Shown in pieces: positions 8,604-17,213 of a DNA stretch of 64,000 bases. Numbering within the stretch: the first letter of the stretch is position 1; every line of letters begins with the position of its first letter. The stretch lies in contig JAIORD010000005.1 of the NCBI GenBank assembly GCA_021108275.1, positions 1 to 64,000 of the forward strand. The letters are read 5' to 3'. Both the position numbers and the translations under genes were made by a program. Source of the stretch: Methanococcoides sp. (lineage in GTDB: Archaea; Halobacteriota; Methanosarcinia; Methanosarcinales; Methanosarcinaceae). Under the pieces are notes generated by a model, which worked only from the letters and a program-made list of their open reading frames with translations, was not told the origin of the DNA and searched no databases.

Positions 8604-9826
8604 TCTTTGATTACTCCAACACCAATAAGTCGCCAGCGTGAACCAATACGTCTGCTGATAGCTACCATGGAGCCGACCTCAGCACATACCGGGCGCTTTA
8701 ACTTTGCCTCTGCGACATCCTCACGTGCACTAGTAACGATACCCACAGTAGTTGCAGTACCGACATTGAGCATAAGAGGTTCACTGGTCTTGATCTTACC
8801 AATAGATTCCTCATCGGACACACCCACTACACGTTCAAGTAACTTCAGTTCAAGAGTGAACAAGTCACGTGTTGGCGGCAATGTACCAGGTACACCTGCA
8901 ACCTGTCCCGTAAGGGAATCACTCTTTGTGATACTTGGGTCCAGACCGGTACCCAATGCAAGCAATCCACCAGGAGTTGCCTCATCGACCTTTTCCTTCC
9001 CTGCAATTACAAGATTGATGCTGGTGAAGATAGGCTCCCACCTAACAGCGTTCTCGCTCTCGACCTTACGTCCTGGACGTATCTCAATATCATCACCTGC
9101 TTTTAGTGTACCTGCTGTGAGGGTTCCACCAATAACGCCACCTGAGATCTTATCAATAGGTGTTCCAGGTTTGTTGATATCGAAAGACCTTGCAATAAGC
9201 AAGTGTGCCGGCTTGTCAAGTTTCTGCACTGGAGTTGGGATCATTTCGTTCATCGCGCCGATGAGAACATCGATATTGATGTTCTGCTGTGCGGAGATAG
9301 GGACAACTGGTGCATTCTCTGCAACCGTTCCTTTAACGAATTCCTTGATCTGATGATAATGTTCAATGACCTTTTCCTTTGGAACAAGGTCGATCTTGTT
9401 CTGCACGATCACGATATTCTTGATACCGATGATGTTCAAAGCCATCAGATGTTCCTTTGTCTGTGGCTGAGGACATTCCTCATTCGCAGCAATGACAAGA
9501 ATAGCTCCATCCATGATAGCAGCTCCAGAGAGCATTGTTGCCATCAAGGTCTCGTGACCAGGAGAATCTACAAATGACACGGTACGGACCTCTTCCGTTT
9601 TAGTCCCACAGTGCTCACAGGTCTTAGCAACGCTAAAGCCCTGAGGCTCCGGGCAGGTAGGACACTTCCGGAAAGTAGTATCCGCATACCCTAATCTAAT
9701 AGATATACCACGCTTCATTTCTTCACTGTGCGTATCTGTCCATACACCGGACAGCGCGCTTACAAGCGTCGTTTTTCCATGATCGACATGACCTACCATA
9801 CCAATATTAACACAAGGCTGACTCAA
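8600..9826 (-). CDS. eif2g: Translation initiation factor aIF2 gamma
   Basis: The 408-residue GTPase brings initiator tRNA to the ribosome. G1 is [10 protein letters not shown]3 is DSPGHE, and G4 is NKID. A zinc knuckle is formed by CPTCPEPQG and CEHCG pairs, as in archaeal aIF2-gamma. The start is TTG at 9824-9826 after a GGGAGGG site. It is the first gene of the operon that runs through PIN, rpo7, spt4, dephospho-CoA kinase, rps24e and rps27ae. Confidence 0.96.
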   Translation of the reverse strand: MSQPCVNIGMVGHVDHGKTTLVSALSGVWTDTHSEEMKRGISIRLGYADTTFRKCPTCPEPQGFSVAKTCEHCGTKTEEVRTVSFVDSPGHETLMATMLSGAAIMDGAILVIAANEECPQPQTKEHLMALNIIGIKNIVIVQNKIDLVPKEKVIEHYHQIKEFVKGTVAENAPVVPISAQQNINIDVLIGAMNEMIPTPVQKLDKPAHLLIARSFDINKPGTPIDKISGGVIGGTLTAGTLKAGDDIEIRPGRKVESENAVRWEPIFTSINLVIAGKEKVDEATPGGLLALGTGLDPSITKSDSLTGQVAGVPGTLPPTRDLFTLELKLLERVVGVSDEESIGKIKTSEPLMLNVGTATTVGIVTSAREDVAEAKLKRPVCAEVGSMVAISRRIGSRWRLIGVGVIKD

Positions 9827-9867
9827 TTTTTGATTTCCCTCCCGATCGGGCTAAAATAAAAGTGTGA

Positions 9868-9879
9868 TGTAATATAAGT
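9868..9879 (-). promoter_or_regulatory. TATA box of the aIF2-gamma operon
   Basis: The minus strand reads ACTTATATTACA about 45 bp upstream of the TTG start. Between it and the gene lies a small palindrome CCCGATCGGG at 9841-9850, which falls in the leader. Confidence 0.5.
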
Positions 9880-10041
9880 ATCTAGATTAAATGTAACTGC
9901 TTTAAAGTTTGTGATACCATGTCATTTCTAATATATAAGTGATTTCAACCATAATAATATCATACTATACTTATTAGTGATGTTATACCAGACAGAACGA
10001 TATCAAAGCATAACAAAAAAAGGAGAACTTAAAAAAATAAG

Positions 10042-10063
10042 GGCGATAAGATCACTCATCGCC
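10042..10063 (-). terminator. Terminator overlapping a stop codon
   Basis: GGCGAT and ATCGCC form a 6-bp stem around the TGA of the surface-protein gene. On the minus strand it is followed by TTATTTTTTT. Confidence 0.65.
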
Positions 10064-11188
10064 ATCTTTCTTTGAATACCTGCTTCGGTAGACAAAATAT
10101 CCTGCAACTACAAGCACTATGACCACACCTGCACCAATGATCACCGGCATATTGGAACCATCGGCCTTTGCAGATGCCGGAAGTACATCGGTCTTGATCT
10201 TTACGGTATCAGATATCTGGTCATGCCCATCGACATCCTCATACTTGACCTCACTGTTCAAAGCGTAAGCCTTTGGAACTGCAAGGTCATCCACCTTAAG
10301 ATTGAAAACTGCAACTGTGCTCTCACCGGATTCAAGTGTACCCAAAAATGCCTGATCATCAGTAGTACTGAACGGATCAGCTGCACTTACCCTCACAGTA
10401 GCATCCTTTGCAGGAAGGTCACCTACATTCTTGTAAGTAACATAGATCATGCTCTCGGAATCAGGATACAGTTCACCAGTTACGTTGGTCACTTCAAATC
10501 TTGCCTCATCCTCCACATATATGTCAAAGGTCGTGTTCTGTGTACCCACATCATACCAGAGTCCAACCTCCATATTTGTAATACCAAGGTCAGTTTCATT
10601 GTCACCATTTATCTGGACATTCTTCTGGTATCCATAATAAAGGTCCAGACGCATCGGGTAACTTCCAGACCCTGCATTGTTCGAGATATCGATATTGAAC
10701 TTCACAGGAGACTCGGTCTGCTGACCTGATACAAGGGTCCCAGCTTCCTGAGGACCGGACTTGACATCAACATCCGGATCAAGGGATGTCAGAACTGCCA
10801 CAATACCAATTGCAGTGGTGCGCTGTGCTTCGTATGACATTTCAGTGCTCTGCAACTTCTGTTCCAGCTTATCAAGGAATTTCTTGTCCTCTTCCGATTC
10901 GAATCCCGTAATAAGACCTTTGTTCATAAGGTCGAGGTTCAAAGTAACGGAATCTCCACGCTCAAATTCATTATCACCCACAAGGGTTGCAGTCACATCC
11001 GGGCCACCATACACAGTATAATAGTTGTCATCGAAATTGAAGAAATCAGGCAGGTCAGCATTAGCTGCAGTGAACTCACCATTCGATGGCAGTATAGACG
11101 CTGCATGTACCGGTGCCATAAAAAGCAGCAGTACAGCAAGTGAAGCCATAATTGGCAAAGCGTATCTGGAATCTGTCATTTTAAACAT
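10052..11188 (-). CDS. COG1361-type surface protein with C-terminal membrane anchor
   Basis: The 378-residue protein has a signal peptide (LPIMASLAVLLLFMAPVHA) and a long beta-rich exterior part with CARDB/NEW3-like repeats (for example YVTYKNVGDLPAKDATVRV). A single C-terminal helix (about residues 347-366) is followed by the basic tail RSRYSKKDGDE. It resembles archaeal S-layer-related proteins, often encoded beside RND exporters. The paralogue just upstream (11230-12342) shares the layout and segments such as GDxEFERG. Function unknown; attachment or partnership with the exporter is possible. Start could be codon 1 or the Met at codon 4. Confidence 0.75.
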   Translation of the reverse strand: MFKMTDSRYALPIMASLAVLLLFMAPVHAASILPSNGEFTAANADLPDFFNFDDNYYTVYGGPDVTATLVGDNEFERGDSVTLNLDLMNKGLITGFESEEDKKFLDKLEQKLQSTEMSYEAQRTTAIGIVAVLTSLDPDVDVKSGPQEAGTLVSGQQTESPVKFNIDISNNAGSGSYPMRLDLYYGYQKNVQINGDNETDLGITNMEVGLWYDVGTQNTTFDIYVEDEARFEVTNVTGELYPDSESMIYVTYKNVGDLPAKDATVRVSAADPFSTTDDQAFLGTLESGESTVAVFNLKVDDLAVPKAYALNSEVKYEDVDGHDQISDTVKIKTDVLPASAKADGSNMPVIIGAGVVIVLVVAGYFVYRSRYSKKDGDE

Positions 11189-11229
11189 AATTAGTCCTCT
11201 TCATAATATTAATTCGATAATTTTTCAGT

Positions 11230-12342
11230 TTAAGCATTATTTTTGTCATTCTTTCTGCGTATCGTATTGTATCCCATGTAAGCTACTAGCAGGAGAATTC
11301 CTGCAATTGCCATCGTGGTGATGCTTATACCTGCATCCCTTGACTTGAGCGGGACCTCAACAATAATGTTGTCCGAGAACTCAATTTCACCGTCCTCATC
11401 ACGATATTTGATCTCACTGTCAATTCCGTAATCCTTCTCCACCGCAGAGATATCTGCAGCAAGATCGAATGATGCGGTCTTGCTCTCTCCCGGTGCAATA
11501 GTGTCCAGGTTTACAACTGATCTGTCCGAGCTAAGCGGTTTCATAACAACTATCCTAGCAAAAGCATCAGTTGCTTCGACCTCACCCACATTTGTGTAGG
11601 TCACATTGATAGTACCGGACTGACCGGATGTAAGCTCACCCTCCACATCGGACACAACGAACTTTGCAGCTGGTTCGACGATCACCGGGATCTGAAGGGT
11701 CGTGTTCCTTATCTTGTAGAATGTTGTATGATCAAGGTCAGGCACACCAAGTCTGACAGTACTTCCATCAGTCATCTCAACCTCACTCTGGAACTCATAA
11801 CTGACAGGAAGTAAGAGCATATAAGTGCCAGCCGGTGCGTTATCGGAGATGGTAATGGTAAAGGATATCGGGCCATCAGGAAGCACACCAGGTGAAAGCT
11901 TATCAAGAGTCTGGATACTTGTGATCGGATCGACCTCTATATAATCTGTGGTCGAAACCATCTCAGTCTTTAAACCAAAAGCAGTGGTCCTCAATGACTC
12001 ATATTCGAGCTCTTTCAGGGACTTTGCATGATCTCCATTTTCCGTATCCACATAAGTCTCGGCCTTGAACCCATACAGTACACCTCTGTTCGAAAGGACA
12101 ACGCGTACCTTTGCAGTCTCGCCCCTCTCGAACTCAGTGTCCCCAATAACGGAAACATAGATATCAGGTTCACCGTAAGCATCATAATAATTGGTTGAGA
12201 ACTCATAGGTCGGCTGTACGAACTCTTTTGCTCCTGCTACAGGAGATGCAGTAACCACGAACAATGCCGCAGTCAGCAGGACAGCCACCATGACCGCTGA
12301 ATTCACATATCTGTTCTTTTGTTTATTTTTACAGTTCATCAA
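11230..12342 (-). CDS. COG1361-type surface protein, paralogue of the next gene
   Basis: The 370-residue protein has an N-terminal signal peptide (VAVLLTAALFVVTASPVAGA), beta-rich CARDB-like repeats, a C-terminal helix (TTMAIAGILLLVAYMGY) and a basic tail. The segment YDAYGEPDIYVSVIGDTEFE parallels YTVYGGPDVTATLVGDNEFE in the neighbour, so they arose by tandem duplication. It directly follows the RND exporter gene (4-bp overlap with its frameshifted 3' end), so the three form one operon with marR. Function not known beyond an extracytoplasmic, membrane-anchored role. Confidence 0.75.
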   Translation of the reverse strand: MMNCKNKQKNRYVNSAVMVAVLLTAALFVVTASPVAGAKEFVQPTYEFSTNYYDAYGEPDIYVSVIGDTEFERGETAKVRVVLSNRGVLYGFKAETYVDTENGDHAKSLKELEYESLRTTAFGLKTEMVSTTDYIEVDPITSIQTLDKLSPGVLPDGPISFTITISDNAPAGTYMLLLPVSYEFQSEVEMTDGSTVRLGVPDLDHTTFYKIRNTTLQIPVIVEPAAKFVVSDVEGELTSGQSGTINVTYTNVGEVEATDAFARIVVMKPLSSDRSVVNLDTIAPGESKTASFDLAADISAVEKDYGIDSEIKYRDEDGEIEFSDNIIVEVPLKSRDAGISITTMAIAGILLLVAYMGYNTIRRKNDKNNA

Positions 12343-14704
12343 AAGGCATCAGCCCCCGGGTCAGTGCTATATTTTGCAATTTCGATGTTTTCTAAATTAT
12401 CTTCGAATGCATCAGGCATTATTTTTTTTACTTTCCTCTTTTCGCGGAAATTGTCGAGCAATACCATCACAGGTGGGAAGATCACAAATGTTGCGAATAG
12501 GGCAAGCCCTACATCAATTACAGTGATCATACCGAAGCCACTGATCATACCGAAATCGGATGCTATCAGTGCACAAAAACCGAACAGTGTCGTAAGTCCG
12601 GAAGTGTTACTCCTGCTTCGGTCATTGCTTCTTCAGGAGTCATACCTTTCTCCTTTTCCTCGAAATACCTCTCCATCAGAAGTATAGCATATTCAGAACC
12701 CACCCCAAGGATGAGTGCCCCCAGTGTAGCTGTCATTGGATTGTATTCCATACCCAGCAGGTACATCAGTCCTCCAGACCAGCCAATGACCATGAACATT
12801 GTCACTACCGGTACAAGGGCCTTGAGAAGATCGCGGTAGATCAGAAGCAGGCCACCGAATACCATTCCCAGACCCAGGTATGTCATAAAGATGCGTCCTG
12901 AGGTCAGCGCATCGATAACTTCTATGAACACCGCATTGCTTCCGGTTATCGTAGCTGCCATTCCGGGAGGCGGGGACATCCACAGAATATCATCCCTCAC
13001 AATATCCGTGAGGACTTCAAATCCTTCCATCCCAATGCTTCCCATTACGTCACCAACATTCAGATTTAGCAGAAGCATATTCTCGCCGTACATGAAACGG
13101 TCTTTTTGCTGAGCAGGTATCTGTTCATACAAGGATCTGATCTCAGACTCACTTTCAGGGATCATACCGCCATTCATCGATTTAATGACACTGGCCATGC
13201 TTTCCGCCCCAATGATATTGTTCCGGCTATCTACTTCATGAGAGCTGAACTCATCAATCCATTTCAAGGTATCAGGATCAGCAACATTGTCAGTCTTGAT
13301 GATAATGTTCAGCTGGTCCTCACCTCCGGTAATATCAGAAAGATGTCCTAGGTCAATCAATGCCGGCAGGTCCTGTGGGACAAAGGTTTCCGTATCTGTC
13401 TGGATCCCTACCTGAGTATCGGCCACCAAGCCACCGGCACAAAGCAGAACAGCAATGGACAGGATCATGAAAGGATGTTTTATGGTGAAATGGGTAGTTC
13501 GGCCCAGGAACCTGTCCAGAATGTCCGGCTTGGGTTCTCCAGTACCGGGAGATGAGGTCTTTGATTTGTTTTTGCCGCGCAGGGACAAGTGTCCGAACTT
13601 CTCCTTGCGTATAGATTGCATGTTGTCAAGACCATATATCACAGTCACACCTACGAACAGGGAAGCAAGGAAACACATCGTAATACCTATGAGAAGCAGC
13701 TTTGCAAAGTCCTGTATCATAGGCACACTTGATGTCAGAAGAGAAAAGAATCCTAGTGCTGTGATTATAAGTGCGATCAGGACAGCAGGACCAGTGTGCT
13801 TGATAGTATTCACCACTGCCTCTGCCGGCGTCTCACCGCGTTCAAGCTCCTCCTCTATACGATTATGGAACTGGATGGCATAATCTATACCCAGACCGAT
13901 CAGTACAGGGAATGCTGCCATTGAGACCATGGTCATTGGTATCCCCAGATATCCCATAGCACCAAATGTGTATATGATACCCAGCAGAACAATAGCAAGA
14001 GGCATTAACCTCCACCTGACATGACCGAACACGAGATACAGGACAACGATCATCAGGATAACTGAAAGCCCAAGCAATACACTCATACTTGACATCATTG
14101 CGTTGTTCATGGAGATCATGAAAGCTGGTTCCCCGGTTACTATAACATTATAATCAGGAGGAAATTCTGCTAGGCTAACAGAAGTCTCAATCTCCCTCAA
14201 GATCTCCTGTTTCTGTTCATCGGTTGACGAACCTGCAATCTCGACATAAACAAGTGTGTGAGTACTGTCAGGCATCAGTTGTTCAGGAACATGATTGTCG
14301 ATCAGAGACTGTAGTTCTACTTTGTCTTCAGGCAGTGATGCATCACCGGTAAGACCGAAATTAGCATCTTTGACAACTGTTGCGACACTTTGAACATCCA
14401 CTACACCGGGCAACGACGAAGACATACGATCAAGCCGGTCCATCGCCTGCAACAAAGCGGGATCATTTACCTGCCCATCCTCTATAATTATAACAATGGC
14501 TTCCGTACCGAAGATGTTCATATAGAGGTGATCAAAATCCTGATACAACTGGGAAGTTTTCTCAACAAATGTATCAGTTCCGGATTCCATAGTAATGTTC
14601 TGTGCACCCTGGACAGAGACAAGGACGAGCAATAAGGCTACTAATAGTATAGGAATGGTGTTGCTCTCAATAAAGACACCCAGTTTTTCGAATAAGTTCT
14701 TTAT
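12339..14704 (-). pseudogene. RND-superfamily (HAE3) exporter, frameshifted
   Basis: The product is an MMPL/HAE3-type exporter with two repeats of membrane and exterior loop domains. Typical segments are FPVLIGLGIDYAIQFHNR in the first half and LGALILGVGSEYAILLMERY in the second. The main frame runs off at 12566 in unrelated residues. The true C-terminus (TSGLTTLFGFCALIASDFG, then a final helix) is in another frame, so one base seems lost near 12605-12608. No ATG, GTG or TTG fits the start: a GGAGGT site is followed at 7 nt by ATA (14702-14704), which would give a normal N-terminus (M)KNLFEKLGVFIESN; the in-frame TTG at 14758 lies inside marR. Loss of start and frame both point to a decaying gene, though a sequence error or unusual decoding is possible. 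Confidence 0.75.
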
Positions 14705-14717
14705 GATGACTACCTCC

Positions 14718-15221
14718 TCAATTATTATCCGAACGTTTTTCCCGAGCCATCTTCTCAAGGATCAAAAGAGCATGTGAGTGCATATGTTTATGGAATTTGA
14801 TAAGGACCTTCTGTGCATTTAGTGCTTCATCAATATCCTCATCGCTTAGATCGGACATACATTCTGATGCGACACTGCACATTTTATTGACCATATATTC
14901 AGATCGTTTTAGTCCATTTTCAGTAAGACCCAATAATGTTTTTCTGCGATCACACGGATCGTCCTTTCGATAAACAAGTCCCTCTGATTCAAGAGAATCG
15001 ATCAGGCTTGTAGCACTACTTTTCTTGATCTCCAGATATTTTGCAAGATTGGAAGGCATGACCTCGCCTTCACGCTTTATAAAATGAATAGCCTTATTTG
15101 CGGTTTTGTTCAAACAAATATCATCTTTTTCAACGAAATAGCCGATAAGGTTGCTTTCCATTTTTCTTTTCAGATAGTCAATTTCAAGATGCAACTCTAC
15201 CATTTGTTTTGTTTTATCCAC
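14718..15221 (-). CDS. MarR-family regulator
   Basis: The 167-residue winged-helix protein has the recognition region EIKKSSATSLIDSLESEGLV and a wing with DPCDRRKTLLGLTENG, the standard MarR signature. The start is GTG at 15219-15221, 5 nt after GGAGGT. It precedes the RND exporter in the same operon, so it probably represses the exporter and surface proteins and responds to a lipophilic compound, as MarR proteins beside exporters usually do. Inverted repeats lie in its promoter region (15266-15304 and 15348-15371). Confidence 0.88.
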   Translation of the reverse strand: MDKTKQMVELHLEIDYLKRKMESNLIGYFVEKDDICLNKTANKAIHFIKREGEVMPSNLAKYLEIKKSSATSLIDSLESEGLVYRKDDPCDRRKTLLGLTENGLKRSEYMVNKMCSVASECMSDLSDEDIDEALNAQKVLIKFHKHMHSHALLILEKMAREKRSDNN

Positions 15222-15265
15222 AATGCACCTCCGTAATTTTTAAGATTATAACTTGGCCACCTATG

Positions 15266-15304
15266 ATTCGATAATAGTATAATTTGATAATCGAATGGTT
15301 CGAT
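15266..15304. promoter_or_regulatory. Overlapping palindromes, candidate MarR operator
   Basis: ATTCGAT (15266-15272) is inverted as ATCGAAT (15290-15296). The latter also forms ATCGAA-TGG-TTCGAT (15290-15304), a perfect 6-bp inverted repeat with 3-nt spacer. The site lies 45-85 bp upstream of marR, where it could block the promoter. Confidence 0.55.
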
Positions 15305-15347
15305 TTTCTAATATTCGCATCAATATATAAAGCTTTCGTTTTGAATG

Positions 15348-15371
15348 GCTCGTATGAATATTAATACGAGC
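15348..15371. promoter_or_regulatory. 8-bp inverted repeat upstream of marR
   Basis: GCTCGTAT and ATACGAGC are separated by 8 nt. The half-site differs from the ATCGAA palindromes nearby, so it may serve another regulator or a transcript end. Confidence 0.4.
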
Positions 15372-15726
15372 ATATGTCTATAAATCGCCTTGTGTAAAAG
15401 AGAGGATTCCTAAGAAAAAAATTAGTTGAACACAAGATTAAAACCGTGATCTTACGAGAGTTTAATGGAATATGGAACAGAAAAATGAATGCTATGAATG
15501 AGTTGGAGGAGGAGTGGAATTGGACACACCTCCTCGTTTGGAGTCAGCCCCTACACAGAATTTATTGTATAAAAAGATTTTGTCAATGATTATTAAAGAT
15601 GGATCTAAGAAAATATTTAAATATTGATTTATTTAGAAGAAGGAGCATTTTGGAAGTGGACAGGTACTATATATCTACCATGACCACAGAACATTATTTA
15701 TTAAATTAAACTGGGGAGTAGATCTA
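15372..15726. other. Intergenic region before mscS
   Basis: No convincing gene is present. GAGGAGG (15506-15512) and CCTCCTC (15529-15535) could form a 7-bp hairpin with a 16-nt loop. A TATA-like stretch (AAATATTTAAATAT) near 15610-15625 may serve a leader or mscS. Confidence 0.4.
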
Positions 15727-16527
15727 TTGTTATCTCAAAATATACCATACATGGAATTGACCTATTTTAACCTTCTATCAGCATTGATAGTACTCGTATT
15801 AGGCATCATTGTTGCAAAGGTCCTCATAGGGATATTCAAGAACGGATTGAAGAAAACGAATCTACCGGAACTTATCGTGGAATTCCTGTCAAAATTTATC
15901 CTCGCACTTCTCTATGTCGCAGTCATCCTTGCGACCGTATCAATGCTTGGATCAGATACTAGCTCACTCATTGTCGGACTTTCAGCAGTTATCGGCCTAG
16001 TCCTTGGCTTTGGAATGCAGGACACGTTGACAAATATTGCAGCGGGTGTCTGGATTGCCACTCTTCGACCTTTCGATAAAGGCGAGTACTTGGAGGTAAG
16101 CGGATATTCTGGAAGCGTACATGAGGTAGGGATCATGGCGACCGAACTGCTCACGCCTGACAACAAGCTGATCACAATACCAAATAAACTGGTATGGGGA
16201 AGTCCCATTGTCAATGCAACAAGAATGCCTACCAGAAGAGTTGATGTTGACGTGGGGGTCAGCTACGATACCAAACTCGAAGATGCATTAAAAGTTGCCA
16301 TGGAACTTATCAAAGAAAATCCAATGGTGCTTGCAGACCCTGCACCGGCTGTCGTGACAACTGCACTCGCAGATTCTTCAGTGAACCTGCAACTTCGCGC
16401 ATGGACAAATACTGAAGATTACTGGGGAGTAAAAGGTGCATTGACGAACGGTATTCTGAAAGCATATAAAGAAGAAGGCATCGAGATTCCATTCCCACAA
16501 CTCGACATACATATGGAAAAGGAATGA
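15727..16527 (+). CDS. mscS: MscS-family mechanosensitive channel
   Basis: The 266-residue protein has three N-terminal helices (about 12-34, 55-75, 80-105), the pore helix region with GLVLGFGMQDTLTNIAAGVW, and the beta domain with RPFDKGEYLEV and ITIPNKLVW. It releases solutes under hypo-osmotic stress. The start is TTG after GGGGAG; an in-frame ATG at 15751 lacks a ribosome binding site. It precedes the CDGSH gene by 26 bp and may share its transcript. Confidence 0.9.
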   Translation: MLSQNIPYMELTYFNLLSALIVLVLGIIVAKVLIGIFKNGLKKTNLPELIVEFLSKFILALLYVAVILATVSMLGSDTSSLIVGLSAVIGLVLGFGMQDTLTNIAAGVWIATLRPFDKGEYLEVSGYSGSVHEVGIMATELLTPDNKLITIPNKLVWGSPIVNATRMPTRRVDVDVGVSYDTKLEDALKVAMELIKENPMVLADPAPAVVTTALADSSVNLQLRAWTNTEDYWGVKGALTNGILKAYKEEGIEIPFPQLDIHMEKE

Positions 16528-16553
16528 TCATTTTAATTTAGGGGGTTTAATAA

Positions 16554-17189
16554 ATGACAGACAACAAAACATCCATCCAGCCATCAACTAACGGACCATA
16601 TATTGCAAAGGAACTGAACGACCTGAAGAACTCAAAGGGAGAAACTTTCGAACCGCAGCCCATGGTAGCCCTATGTCGCTGTGGTCATTCCTCGAACAAA
16701 CCGTTCTGTGACGGAACACATTTAAAAGTGGGATTCAAAGGCGAAAAGGTCGAAGGTAGGCAGCCTGATAAAGTCGATAACTATGTTGGAAAAGAGATCA
16801 CGATCCATGACAATAGGGGAGTATGTTCCCATCGTGGATACTGCACAGACAATCTGCCAACCGTTTTCAGAATGAAAGAAGAACCATGGATCGATCCTGC
16901 TGGTGCAAGTGTTGAAGACATGATCAGGGTCGTAGAGATGTGTCCATCCGGTGCCCTTAGTTACACAAAGGACGGAGTCCTGCACAAAGATGTTGACAGA
17001 GAACCAGGCATCACCGTCACAAAGGACGGACCTTACGATGCTGTCGGTAGTATCGAGTTCGATGATCCTGAAGGAAACACCCCTGAATCAAAAGAACATT
17101 TCACCCTTTGCAGATGTGGTGCTTCGAAGAACAAGCCGTTCTGTAGCGGAGAACATTGGCACATTGAATTCAAAGACGAGAAGAACTAA
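16554..17189 (+). CDS. Double CDGSH iron-sulfur protein with divergent ferredoxin-like domain
   Basis: The 211-residue protein has two CDGSH-type 2Fe-2S sites: CRCGHSSNKPFCDGTH (Cys41, 43, 52, His56) and CRCGASKNKPFCSGEH (Cys186, 188, 197, His201). Between them is a divergent 4Fe-4S mono-cluster domain (CSHRGYC ... CPSGALSY). This arrangement is known in bacteria and archaea; its electron-transfer partner is unknown. The next gene, starting 24 bp on, encodes a rubredoxin-TPP enzyme, so the two may form one redox pair. Confidence 0.87.
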   Translation: MTDNKTSIQPSTNGPYIAKELNDLKNSKGETFEPQPMVALCRCGHSSNKPFCDGTHLKVGFKGEKVEGRQPDKVDNYVGKEITIHDNRGVCSHRGYCTDNLPTVFRMKEEPWIDPAGASVEDMIRVVEMCPSGALSYTKDGVLHKDVDREPGITVTKDGPYDAVGSIEFDDPEGNTPESKEHFTLCRCGASKNKPFCSGEHWHIEFKDEKN

Positions 17190-17213
17190 AATAACTTTCT
17201 GTGAGGATATAAC

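Noticed and set aside
8607-9353. 248-residue plus-strand frame opposite aIF2-gamma
   Set aside because: It is an antisense shadow of a conserved GTPase gene with low-complexity Ser/Thr/Pro composition.
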